DNA from: Promethearchaeota archaeon
GTDB taxonomy: Archaea > Asgardarchaeota > Lokiarchaeia > Sigynarchaeales > SOKP01
Length of the DNA stretch: 21,562 nt
Assembly (NCBI GenBank): GCA_030605085.1
Contig: JAUWBH010000100.1
Coordinates: 1 to 21,562 of the forward strand
Direction: 5' to 3'
The position numbers and the translations under genes were made by a program. Within the stretch, counting starts at the first letter, position 1. Each line of letters starts with the position of its first letter. The notes beneath the pieces were generated by a model that saw nothing but the letters and a program-made list of their open reading frames with translations, was not told the DNA's origin and made no database searches. Below are positions 8,111 to 14,289 of the stretch, piece after piece.

Positions 8111-8446
8111 ATGATGGAAATTGTAAGATTTAACGAAAAAGCTGAGGAAATACTTAAATCCTTTAAAGATAGAACAAAAGCTCTAGCTTGTTCCTTGATA
8201 GGCAAAAACGGATTTATAATTACAACCGATAAAGAATCGTTTTTAGATACTGATAAATACGAAAAAGAGATTATTGGATTTTATAGTAGCCTTGAGTGGC
8301 TGTTTGAAAAGGAATGCGGATTAATAGACTTAGAAAATAAATCTTGGTCAATTTCAGTTGGATTCGAAATTTCTAATGAAGAATACATGATCCTTGTTAA
8401 ACAATTAAGTAAAAACTTCGCATTTATCACTATTCTTCCCAAATAA
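8111..8446 (+). CDS. roadblock/LC7-like small protein (probable GTPase partner)
   Basis: A 111-residue single-domain protein: an N-terminal helix (RFNEKAEEILKSFKDRT), a strand pair (ALACSLIGKNGFIITT), a central helix (IIGFYSSLEWLFEKE), then strands (SWSISVGFEI, YMILVKQL, FAFITILP). This alpha-beta order and the GKNGFII hairpin suit the roadblock/LC7 fold (MglB and Ragulator subunits), which binds small GTPases as a dimer. Sequence similarity is weak, so the family call rests mostly on pattern and neighbourhood. It is divergent from the ArsR-GTPase pair across a spacer with two palindromes. A longin-like fold is the main alternative. Two ATG codons stand in tandem at 8111 and 8114; no clear ribosome site chooses between them. 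Confidence 0.6.
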   Translation: MMEIVRFNEKAEEILKSFKDRTKALACSLIGKNGFIITTDKESFLDTDKYEKEIIGFYSSLEWLFEKECGLIDLENKSWSISVGFEISNEEYMILVKQLSKNFAFITILPK

Positions 8447-8459
8447 ATTTTATTGGGAA
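8436..8459 (+). terminator. hairpin spanning the stop codon of the roadblock-like gene
   Basis: TTCCCAA (8436-8442) pairs with TTGGGAA (8453-8459), with the TAA stop (8444-8446) in the 10-base loop. It is the most GC-containing hairpin near this gene end and could help end or stabilise the transcript. There is no long T-run directly after it. The following 240 bases up to the tRNA contain no recognisable gene. Confidence 0.35.
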
Positions 8460-8723
8460 ATGAGTAGTTGACTCTAAAGCTAATTCTAAATAAATATTTT
8501 ATCATCTCTTAACAACAAGAAACTCAAAATTTGGGAAAAATATTTAAGAAAGATAACTTTAATTCAAAGAATTTATAGATTAAAGAATTTTCTACTATTG
8601 TATATTCAAAATAATAAGTTTTAATTGAAAAAAGATAAAAAACAATCAGAATTAAATAAAATAAATAAAAAAAATAATAGGATAATCTTAATTAATCAAC
8701 AAAGCCAGCGTATCCGAGCAGTT

Positions 8724-8746
8724 AAATTGGTTCAGAGATTCTGCAC
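8724..8746 (+). other. putative D-loop intron of tRNA-Cys (23 bases)
   Basis: GCAG (8718-8721) pairs with CTGC (8741-8744) as a 4-bp central helix. It is flanked by 3-base bulges TTA (8722-8724) and ACA (8745-8747). Inside, AATT (8725-8728) pairs with GATT (8737-8740), with one G-U pair. Cutting after the second bulge base on each side removes 23 bases and leaves an 8-base D-loop. The outer helix is weak, so the exact ends are uncertain. Confidence 0.55.
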
Positions 8747-8784
8747 AAGGAGGCGGCCTGCAGAGCCGTTATTCATGGGTGCAA

Positions 8785-8815
8785 TGCATACCTTATTTCA
8801 CCAGGTTGCGCACAA
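8785..8815 (+). other. putative T-loop intron of tRNA-Cys (31 bases)
   Basis: GTGC (8779-8782) pairs with GCAC (8810-8813) as the central helix, with 3-base bulges AAT (8783-8785) and AAT (8814-8816). The inner helix GCA/TGC plus ACCT/AGGT (8786-8793 with 8803-8809, one bulged T) closes a 9-base loop. Removal leaves a 7-base T-loop. Because AAT is duplicated at both edges, several cut positions give the same mature sequence. Confidence 0.6.
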
Positions 8816-8886
8816 TTCCCATCGCTGGCTCTAATCTATTTATTATAACGAGAATTAGATTCGACTTTTTTTGGTGATTCTAAAGC

Positions 8887-10314
8887 TTGAAGGTATATAA
8901 TAGTCTAACATTTCAGAAAGAGGAATTTAAGACAATTAAGCCGAACGAGGTTTTATTCTATGTTTGCGGTCCTACGGTCTACGACAGCCCTCATCTCGGT
9001 CACGCAAAATCAGCTGTGGCGTTCGATTTAATTCGAAGATATTTCAAGTTTAAAGGCTACAATGTTAAATTGGTCAAAAATTACACGGATATAGACGATA
9101 AGATAATAAAGAGAGCGAACGAGAGAAATATTGATTTTAATACGCTGAGCGAGCAATACATTAAAGAATACGATGAGATAATGGATCTATTGAACATAGA
9201 AAAGGATTATAAAAATCCCCGTGCTACTGAGGTTATAGATTTTATGATTAAGTTCATTGAGAAATTAATCGAAAAAGGTCACGCTTACGAAAGAAATGGC
9301 TCAATATATTACTCTGTAAAAACTTTTTCTGGTTATAATACAATTTTTCAAAATATTAAAGGGGAAATCGAGGAAGAAGAAGACGATATCGAAGATCAAG
9401 ATACTGCGTATGGGGAAGATAAAGAGGATACTAAAGATTTTGCACTATGGAAAAAGTGGAAAGAGGGAGAACCCTTCTGGGAGAGTCCTTGGGGTAAAGG
9501 TCGTCCTGGTTGGCATATTGAGTGTTCCGCTATGACAATTAAATTATTAGGAGAGACGATTGACATTCATGGGGGTGGGCAGGACCTTAAATTTCCACAC
9601 CATCGAAACGAAATAGCTCAATCTGAAGCCTATTCTGGGAAAAAATTTGCCAATTATTTCATGCATAATGGGTTTGTTAATGTTGATGACGAAAAAATGT
9701 CTAAGAGCCTGGGTAATTTCTTTTTAGTTTCAGATGTGGCAAAAGAATATGACCCTATGATAATCAGGTTATTTTTAATTTCAGGTCATTACAGAAAATC
9801 CATAAATTATTCGTTAGATAACATGGCTCAAGCAAAAAAGAATTATGAGAGGTTAGTGAATACTATTCAGACGATTAATGATACTCCATCTATAAAAGAA
9901 AACAGAGATAATATTGATGCTTTAATCTTAAAAATAGAGAATGCCGAAACAAAAATGATTGAGGCGATGGATGATGATTTTAACACACCTGTCGCAATAG
10001 CAGAAGTAATGACATTATTTCGGGATTTAAATAGAGCCGTTATAGAAGAAAAAAAAGTAATCAATGAAAAATTTAAAGATAGATTTTTTGAATTTGTCAG
10101 AAATATAGATAAAATATTCGGCATCTTCCCAAATCTAAAGAACCACCTTAAGGGAATAGTAGGAGTGGCAGATGAGAAGGATAAGATGATTAATGGATTG
10201 ATAGAAATACTAAAAGAAACACGATCCAAGTTAAGAGCCCAAAAACTTTTCGAAATTAGCGATTACATTCGTAAAAAACTTAGAGAATTGGGAATAAAAG
10301 TTGAAGATAATTAA
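8887..10314 (+). CDS. cysS: cysteinyl-tRNA synthetase
   Basis: A complete 475-residue class I synthetase that charges tRNA-Cys with cysteine. The start is TTG: an in-frame TAA stands at 8881-8883, GGTGA lies eight bases before, and LKVYNSLT is the family's usual opening. The first zinc ligand is Cys27 in YVCGPTVYDSPH, directly followed by HLGH (the HIGH signature). The remaining zinc-site residues are in GWHIECSAM and FPHHRNEIAQSEA. KMSKS appears as DDEKMSKSLGNF. The DALR/anticodon-binding region follows to the end. An acidic insertion (about 30 residues of mostly Glu and Asp) precedes DFALWKKWK; inserts there are seen in other archaeal forms. The gene sits 56 bases behind tRNA-Cys, possibly on one transcript, and is followed by a diverged copy of its own C-terminus. 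Confidence 0.97.
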   Translation: MKVYNSLTFQKEEFKTIKPNEVLFYVCGPTVYDSPHLGHAKSAVAFDLIRRYFKFKGYNVKLVKNYTDIDDKIIKRANERNIDFNTLSEQYIKEYDEIMDLLNIEKDYKNPRATEVIDFMIKFIEKLIEKGHAYERNGSIYYSVKTFSGYNTIFQNIKGEIEEEEDDIEDQDTAYGEDKEDTKDFALWKKWKEGEPFWESPWGKGRPGWHIECSAMTIKLLGETIDIHGGGQDLKFPHHRNEIAQSEAYSGKKFANYFMHNGFVNVDDEKMSKSLGNFFLVSDVAKEYDPMIIRLFLISGHYRKSINYSLDNMAQAKKNYERLVNTIQTINDTPSIKENRDNIDALILKIENAETKMIEAMDDDFNTPVAIAEVMTLFRDLNRAVIEEKKVINEKFKDRFFEFVRNIDKIFGIFPNLKNHLKGIVGVADEKDKMINGLIEILKETRSKLRAQKLFEISDYIRKKLRELGIKVEDN

Positions 10315-10486
10315 TTAAAAGGAAATAATTGTTGGGAAGAAAAATAGAATTTTTTTTAAAATATTCATAAAAATGTCTGCCTTAGAGATAGATTCAATAA
10401 TATTATATAAAATAGGAACTGAGTTTCAAAAGTCATCCGCTCTTTTCATTAAATATTAAATTTCTTTAAGTCATTATCGTAAATCG

Positions 10487-11002
10487 ATGAATTATTCTTT
10501 GGATAATATGACTCAATCGCAGAAAAACTACGATAAATTGATTAATACGATCGAAAAAATTAATGACTCTCCTACGATTGAGCGTGATACTGAAGAAATC
10601 AATAATTTAATAAAAAGAATAGAGAAAGCTGAAGAAAACATAATTACTGCTATGGACGATGATTTTAATACGCCAGTAGCAATCGCAGAAATTATGACTT
10701 TATTTAGGGAAATGAACCGAGTCGTAATTGAAGAAAAAGTAGAAATAAACTCTAAATTTAAAGATAAGTTCTTTAATTTTATAAATGATATTGATAAAAT
10801 ATTTGGTATCTTCCCTAACTTGAAAGAACGGTTGGAAGGAGGTTTTTTAAAAGTGACAGATGAGAAGGATAAAATAATTAGTGGATTGCTAGAAATATTT
10901 AAGGAAACTAGGTCTAAATTAAGAGCACAAAAAATTTACGAGATAAGCGATTTTATACGCGAAAAACTTCAGGAATTGGGAATAAATTTAGAAGATAAAT
11001 GA
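10487..11002 (+). CDS. free-standing duplicate of the CysRS C-terminal (DALR/anticodon-binding) domain
   Basis: These 171 residues align end to end with the last part of CysRS just upstream: NYSLDNM, AMDDDFNTPVAIAE, IDKIFGIFPNL, ETRSKLRAQK and a near-identical C-terminus. The differences are mostly conservative and many DNA changes are at third codon positions, with no stop or frameshift over 500 bases, so the piece has probably been under protein-level selection. Similarity extends upstream of the ATG as SHYRKS in the same frame, back to a TAA at 10457, so it arose by duplication and loss of the catalytic part. The 28-codon frame before that TAA (from 10373) does not resemble CysRS. The product lacks HLGH, zinc site and KMSKS and cannot charge tRNA alone. 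It could bind tRNA-Cys or CysRS, or be a slowly decaying relic. Its last base abuts the converging sfsA gene. Confidence 0.75.
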   Translation: MNYSLDNMTQSQKNYDKLINTIEKINDSPTIERDTEEINNLIKRIEKAEENIITAMDDDFNTPVAIAEIMTLFREMNRVVIEEKVEINSKFKDKFFNFINDIDKIFGIFPNLKERLEGGFLKVTDEKDKIISGLLEIFKETRSKLRAQKIYEISDFIREKLQELGINLEDK

Positions 11003-11671
11003 TTAAAAATCTGCTAATTTAATTTTACCACGATAATAGAGCGTTTTTCCATCGAAGCTTATCTGAACAGCAATTATTGTAATTCCTTTTTTCCGTGCTT
11101 CACTTAATTTTTTTGAGAATTTTGGATCCATTTCTTTATTCGGGGCAAAACTATTACCTTTTCGAACAACTAGAAATAATATAATTCCATTATGCTCAAT
11201 AATCTCGCCCACATGCCTAGTACCGCGCTCAGTAGGAGCGTCTGGAAACAATGCAATACTATCCTTTACTAATGATACCCCTTTAACTTCTAAAGGAACT
11301 CCATCGAGCGTAAAATCAATCCTGCTATTTCCAAATTTAACTTCGCTCCTTATTTCCTTAACTTTTAAAAATTCTGGTAAGTAATCAAATACTTTCATGG
11401 CAATCTTCGAATGTAGAGCCGTATCAATTAATACCCACTCATCACCAGCCTTTACGGCTTTAATATAGTAGGTTAATTTACCCTTAGAAGTCGTAAAAAG
11501 AACTTCTGAATCCTTAACGAGTAATTCTTTTAATCTCCCTGGATCATGAATATGAGCAGTTTCAATTTTTCCTTTATATTTAATCTCGCCTGTGAATCGG
11601 TTCGGTCTTGATTGAAAAGTCCCTTTCATTAAATTAGGGATTTCAAAAATGGGAATTTTTTTAGAGTCCAT
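11003..11671 (-). CDS. sfsA: SfsA family protein (DNA/RNA nuclease-like)
   Basis: About 222 residues, the normal SfsA length. An N-terminal OB-like part carries RPNRFTGEIKYKGKIETAHIHDPGRLKELL, the hallmark block of the family. A PD-(D/E)XK nuclease-like core follows, with SRIDFTLDG (Asp) and LEVKGVSL (Glu-x-Lys), then FPDAPTERGTRH and a C-terminal strand-helix region. E. coli SfsA was named for effects on maltose metabolism, but the core residues fit a nucleic-acid cleaving enzyme; the role in archaea is unknown. The ATG at 11671 is preferred; a TTG one codon earlier (11674) is also open. No clear ribosome site is seen. It converges with the CysRS fragment gene with no spacer, and is divergent from the ferredoxin gene across about 115 bases. 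Confidence 0.93.
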   Translation of the reverse strand: MDSKKIPIFEIPNLMKGTFQSRPNRFTGEIKYKGKIETAHIHDPGRLKELLVKDSEVLFTTSKGKLTYYIKAVKAGDEWVLIDTALHSKIAMKVFDYLPEFLKVKEIRSEVKFGNSRIDFTLDGVPLEVKGVSLVKDSIALFPDAPTERGTRHVGEIIEHNGIILFLVVRKGNSFAPNKEMDPKFSKKLSEARKKGITIIAVQISFDGKTLYYRGKIKLADF

Positions 11672-11788
11672 CAATAATGCAATTTTTAGCGTCTGTCTAT
11701 TTAGATTATTTTATTTTCAAAATTAAAAGGTATCATTATGGAATATAAACAAAATAGATAAAAGGAGTTTTTTATATGGTTAATTATA

Positions 11789-12028
11789 ATGAATGATGCT
11801 TCGACTCAAGCCTCTATAGAGAGCTACAAATTCCATCACATAGATACAAGCAAATGCCGTCAGTGTCTAAAATTTTGGTGCGAAGAGGCTTGCTTCAGAG
11901 GTATTTATAAAGTGATTGATAAAGATTCAGAGCCAAAATGTATAGTAATAGAAGATCGAGAAGATAACTGTGTAAAATGCCATATATGTACTACGGCATG
12001 TAAATTAGGCGCAATAACAATAGATTAA
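11789..12028 (+). CDS. small two-cluster 4Fe-4S ferredoxin-like protein
   Basis: A 79-residue protein with two cysteine sets. The first is C-x2-C-x4-C-x3-C (CRQCLKFWCEEAC), unusual in having four residues between the second and third cysteine. The second is the standard C-x2-C-x2-C-x3-C (CVKCHICTTACK). Both could hold [4Fe-4S] clusters, with the fourth ligand of each set exchanged between clusters as in bacterial-type ferredoxins. It is probably a soluble electron carrier; the partner is not evident. A strong AAAGGAG at about 11760-11767 fits best with an ATG at 11776 that opens only a six-codon frame overlapping this start, so translation may be coupled through that tiny leader. It stands between sfsA (divergent) and the second GTPase gene (convergent, 26 bases away). 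Confidence 0.82.
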   Translation: MNDASTQASIESYKFHHIDTSKCRQCLKFWCEEACFRGIYKVIDKDSEPKCIVIEDREDNCVKCHICTTACKLGAITID

Positions 12029-12054
12029 AGGAAGAGCTTAGAAAAATTAATTTA

Positions 12055-12600
12055 TTAATCTGTAATTGATTTTTCAAAAATTGCGTAAATTGTCGTATTA
12101 AAAATTTGGTAAAAGAAATCTATTTGCTTTAATATTCCTTTAATTTTTTCTTTTAAATTATTAGTAATTTCTTCGGTAATATCAGGTCTAAACTGGCTTA
12201 GGTCCGGGTCAAATTTGTGAAGAAATATTGAAATTTCTATGTTTTTTAAACTAGCGTTATCATTAAGTAAATCAATTATGTTTTGAAAATATTCTAACGC
12301 TAAATCGTATCTCTTTGTATCTTGAACATCAAATACATAAATTAATTTATTACTACCAAAAACGATGTCATTAAAATTCTCTAGATGTTCCTTTCTATAA
12401 ACTTTCTGGCCACTAAGATCAAATATATTAAATTCTGAATCTAACACACTGATGGTTTCTATTTGTCTTCCTTTGGTTGGATTAATATTGCTAAAGACCT
12501 GAAGACTTTTTATACCCTTTAATGATTCTACAATGCTAGTTTTACCACTATTATCAAGACCAATTATCAAAATCTTTTTTGCCTTTGTTTCCTCAACCAT
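12055..12600 (-). CDS. Rag/Arf-like small GTPase, second copy
   Basis: A 181-residue GTPase homologous to the one at 6864-7367. Motifs: P-loop GLDNSGKTS (14-22), NPTKG for switch I, FDLSGQ in switch II (where the first copy has WDFGGQ), then YRKEHLENF. VFDVQDTKRYDLALEYFQ matches VIDIQDQLRYDLSLQYFE of the first copy closely. G4 is HKFD and the end is FNTTIYAIF (G5 region). The HKxD form places it nearer Rag/Gtr than Arf, again without a C-terminal roadblock domain. FDLSG replaces the Trp and the first Gly of the WDxGGQ motif, which may affect hydrolysis or effector contact. The ATG start is 51 bases behind the second ArsR-type gene on the same strand, repeating the gene order of the first module. 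Confidence 0.86.
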   Translation of the reverse strand: MVEETKAKKILIIGLDNSGKTSIVESLKGIKSLQVFSNINPTKGRQIETISVLDSEFNIFDLSGQKVYRKEHLENFNDIVFGSNKLIYVFDVQDTKRYDLALEYFQNIIDLLNDNASLKNIEISIFLHKFDPDLSQFRPDITEEITNNLKEKIKGILKQIDFFYQIFNTTIYAIFEKSITD

Positions 12601-12651
12601 TCTTATAAGAACACATCCAAATTAATTAACTAAACTTATAATAAACTTACA

Positions 12652-12990
12652 TTAGACGCCTAATGTGTCAAATCTATCCAAATCATTTAATTTTTTTGCT
12701 TTTTCTTTTTCAAGAGTAAAAACAAAAGATCTTACGAATGTAAGAATTTTAAAAACATATTGGTGTTTAATGCAGTAGAATTTCTTATTTCCCTTTTTTT
12801 CGTTAGAAATAAGATTTGCGTCAGTAAGAATTTTCAAATGCTGGGATACCGTTGGTTGACTCTTTTCTAAATGTTCTTGAATCTCGTCTGAACTACGCTC
12901 AGAATTCTTTAACAACTCTAATATCTCTAAGCGAGTTTTATCTGCTAAAATCTTTAAAAAATCGGCGATGTAATTGGACGACTCTGACAT
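12652..12990 (-). CDS. ArsR-family winged-helix regulator, second copy
   Basis: 112 residues with the ArsR layout: IADFLKILADKTRLEILELL, then SSDEIQEHLEKSQPTVSQHLKIL (recognition helix PTVSQHL), a wing with GNKKFYCIKH, and a long C-terminal helix. There is one cysteine (in FYCIKH), so no classical multi-cysteine metal site. The tail LNDLDRFDTL is the counterpart of LTDMDKHDIL in the first copy. The shared tail and the shared downstream GTPase are the main evidence that these are one two-gene module. The ATG follows an A-run without a ribosome site, compatible with a leaderless or near-leaderless transcript. The 328-base spacer to the Lrp gene on the other strand holds A/T-rich sequence and one clear palindrome (13265-13285). 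Confidence 0.86.
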   Translation of the reverse strand: MSESSNYIADFLKILADKTRLEILELLKNSERSSDEIQEHLEKSQPTVSQHLKILTDANLISNEKKGNKKFYCIKHQYVFKILTFVRSFVFTLEKEKAKKLNDLDRFDTLGV

Positions 12991-13264
12991 TTTTTTTTAA
13001 TTTAATTCGTTTGTTTATTAAAAAGAAAATATAAATATCTCTGAATTCTTTTTGTCTATATTGATATTTAAATTTAAACATTATAATCTGTAAATTTCAT
13101 AGAAATAGTAAAATCTCGCATAAAACCTCAAATCAAATCAAATGTCTGTATTCTTTTTATTATATCTCTCGATAATTATAATACAAAAAAGGATTTCAAA
13201 ATTTTTTAAAAAAAGATATATTAGTTATATTAGTTAATCGCTATATGGCGATATGGCAATATTT

Positions 13265-13285
13265 AAATACGATAATATCGTATTT
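13265..13285. promoter_or_regulatory. palindrome overlapping a TATA-like box before the first Lrp gene
   Basis: AAATACGAT (13265-13273) and ATCGTATTT (13277-13285) are perfect 9-base mirrors around AAT, 33 bases before the Lrp ATG. The left arm overlaps a TATA-like TATTTAAATA (13259-13268), so an Lrp dimer bound here would block TBP: a plausible autoregulatory site. CGATAT-like half-sites also occur just upstream (13241-13256). Confidence 0.55.
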
Positions 13286-13318
13286 TCTTTTTAACATAAG
13301 TTAGGTGGTATAAAAAAT

Positions 13319-13819
13319 ATGATCTCTGAAGTTTTAAGGATGGATGATATTGACCGTCAAATTATCCAATTAATTCAAGAAAAACCCAATCTTACCCATA
13401 CTCAGATTGCTAAGAAGGTCAACAGATCTCAACCAACTGTTGGGATGAGAATACGCAAACTTGAGGAAATGGGCGTTTTACAATTTCAAGCAGGCATAAA
13501 TCTTAAATCTGCTGATATATATTTCGCTAGAGTTGAGATTCAGACCAAAGATGTTTTAACAGTCTATGAAACCGTTAAAAATTGTCCTTTTATGCTTAAT
13601 GCGTTTAGACTATGTGGAGATTTTAACATTAGCATTTTAATAGCTGCTCTTAATTTGAAAGATCTTGAAAAAGTCGTAAACAATCACTTTAGAAGTAAAT
13701 CCTTTGTCAAAAAATTGTCTATAAATATAATAACCGATGTTATGAAGGATTTTATCATTCCCATTGACTTCAATTTTAATAATTGCCAATGTAGTTTAAA
13801 GGATCATTGTTATCTATAA
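13319..13819 (+). CDS. Lrp/AsnC-type regulator 1 with cysteine-bearing tail
   Basis: A 166-residue feast/famine-type regulator. Residues 1-55 are the winged-helix domain (DDIDRQIIQLIQEKP, then THTQIAKKVNRSQPTVGMRIRKLEEMG); residues 60-150 are the RAM ligand/dimer domain ending in DFIIPIDF. Two features are unusual: an internal cysteine in NCPFMLNAFRLCGDFN, shared by all three paralogues here, and a C-terminal extension NNCQCSLKDHCYL with Cys156, Cys158 and Cys164. The tail could bind a metal or cluster, or form a redox switch; this is inference. It is very similar to the regulator at 16346. A palindrome over its TATA region suggests autoregulation. It is divergent from the second ArsR-GTPase pair and lies 470 bases before the radical SAM gene. 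Confidence 0.9.
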   Translation: MISEVLRMDDIDRQIIQLIQEKPNLTHTQIAKKVNRSQPTVGMRIRKLEEMGVLQFQAGINLKSADIYFARVEIQTKDVLTVYETVKNCPFMLNAFRLCGDFNISILIAALNLKDLEKVVNNHFRSKSFVKKLSINIITDVMKDFIIPIDFNFNNCQCSLKDHCYL

Positions 13820-13820
13820 T

Positions 13821-13930
13821 TTGATCGATATTTTTAGTTGAGATATAAGCGATTGCTACTTTGATGTCGACATTTTTTACATTAAATTTCAAGCAGGCAT
13901 GTCTATTTTTAACTTCATTTTTATTCAAAG
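13821..13930 (-). pseudogene. relic of a fourth Lrp/AsnC-type gene
   Basis: On the minus strand, FNVKNVDIKVAIAYIST (within 13821-13889) matches FNIKNVDIKVVIVFVST of the regulator at 16894-17478, with 14 identities in the surrounding 23 codons and mostly conservative changes elsewhere. The frame stays open toward 13930 but similarity fades, and there is no HTH part or start. The rest of the 470-base spacer (13820-14289) has no clear gene. A 20-codon minus frame at 14031-14093 (MIEDINLNTAFTVTSGIIDT) faintly recalls the last Lrp strand but is in the wrong order. Confidence 0.6.
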
Positions 13931-14289
13931 ATTTAATATATTTCCTTGATTTGATTTAGATAATTATTAGCATGTAATTATCAATCTATTTTTCAATACA
14001 ATAATTAAGGTGACTCAACGGGTTTGAAGGTTAAGTATCAATAATTCCAGAAGTGACTGTAAAAGCTGTATTTAGGTTAATATCCTCAATCATTTTATTA
14101 TGTATATACTTTAGCATACAATTTAAATTACTTAAGTAATTTTTAAAAAAAAATTTTTAAATATGAGTAAATACTAATTCTTGTAAATATATAGAAATTT
14201 ATAAAATACTTAGAAACCAAAATTGCTTCAAATAAATAAGAAAATAAAAAATTTTTTGAAAGAATTCAATTGATAATAGGTGAAAAAAA

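Larger units (their letters stand above)
8704..8830 (+). tRNA. tRNA-Cys (GCA) with two probable non-canonical introns
   Basis: The acceptor strands GCCAGCG (8704-8710) and CGCTGGC (8823-8829) pair perfectly and are followed by discriminator U (8830), the identity base of tRNA-Cys. The anticodon arm is contiguous: stem 8753-8757 with 8765-8769, loop CTGCAGA, anticodon GCA (8760-8762). A five-base variable loop (8770-8774) and T-stem ATGGG/CCCAT (8775-8779 with 8818-8822) follow. The D-loop and T-loop are 23 and 31 bases too long, and each excess can be folded as a bulge-helix-bulge intron. Removing both leaves exactly 73 bases. The predicted mature T-loop is TGCAATT (G at position 55 where uridine is expected), and the D-loop lacks the usual GG pair, so either the cuts are slightly off or the tRNA is unusual. 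CCA is not encoded. cysS begins 56 bases downstream. Confidence 0.85.

Noticed and set aside
8281..8505. 74-codon minus-strand frame
   Set aside because: Antisense to the roadblock-like gene and without any recognisable pattern.
8625..8834. 69-codon TTG-started frame on the plus strand
   Set aside because: It runs through the tRNA-Cys gene, and its C-terminal part is only a translation of tRNA sequence.
9867..10229. 120-codon minus-strand frame
   Set aside because: Antisense to the end of cysS; serine/isoleucine-rich composition typical of a mirror frame.
12852..13034. 60-codon plus-strand frame
   Set aside because: Antisense to the second ArsR-type gene; the ArsR reading is well supported.
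14031..14093. 20-codon minus-strand frame that faintly resembles the last Lrp strand
   Set aside because: Too short and in the wrong order relative to the relic at 13821-13930; similarity could be chance.
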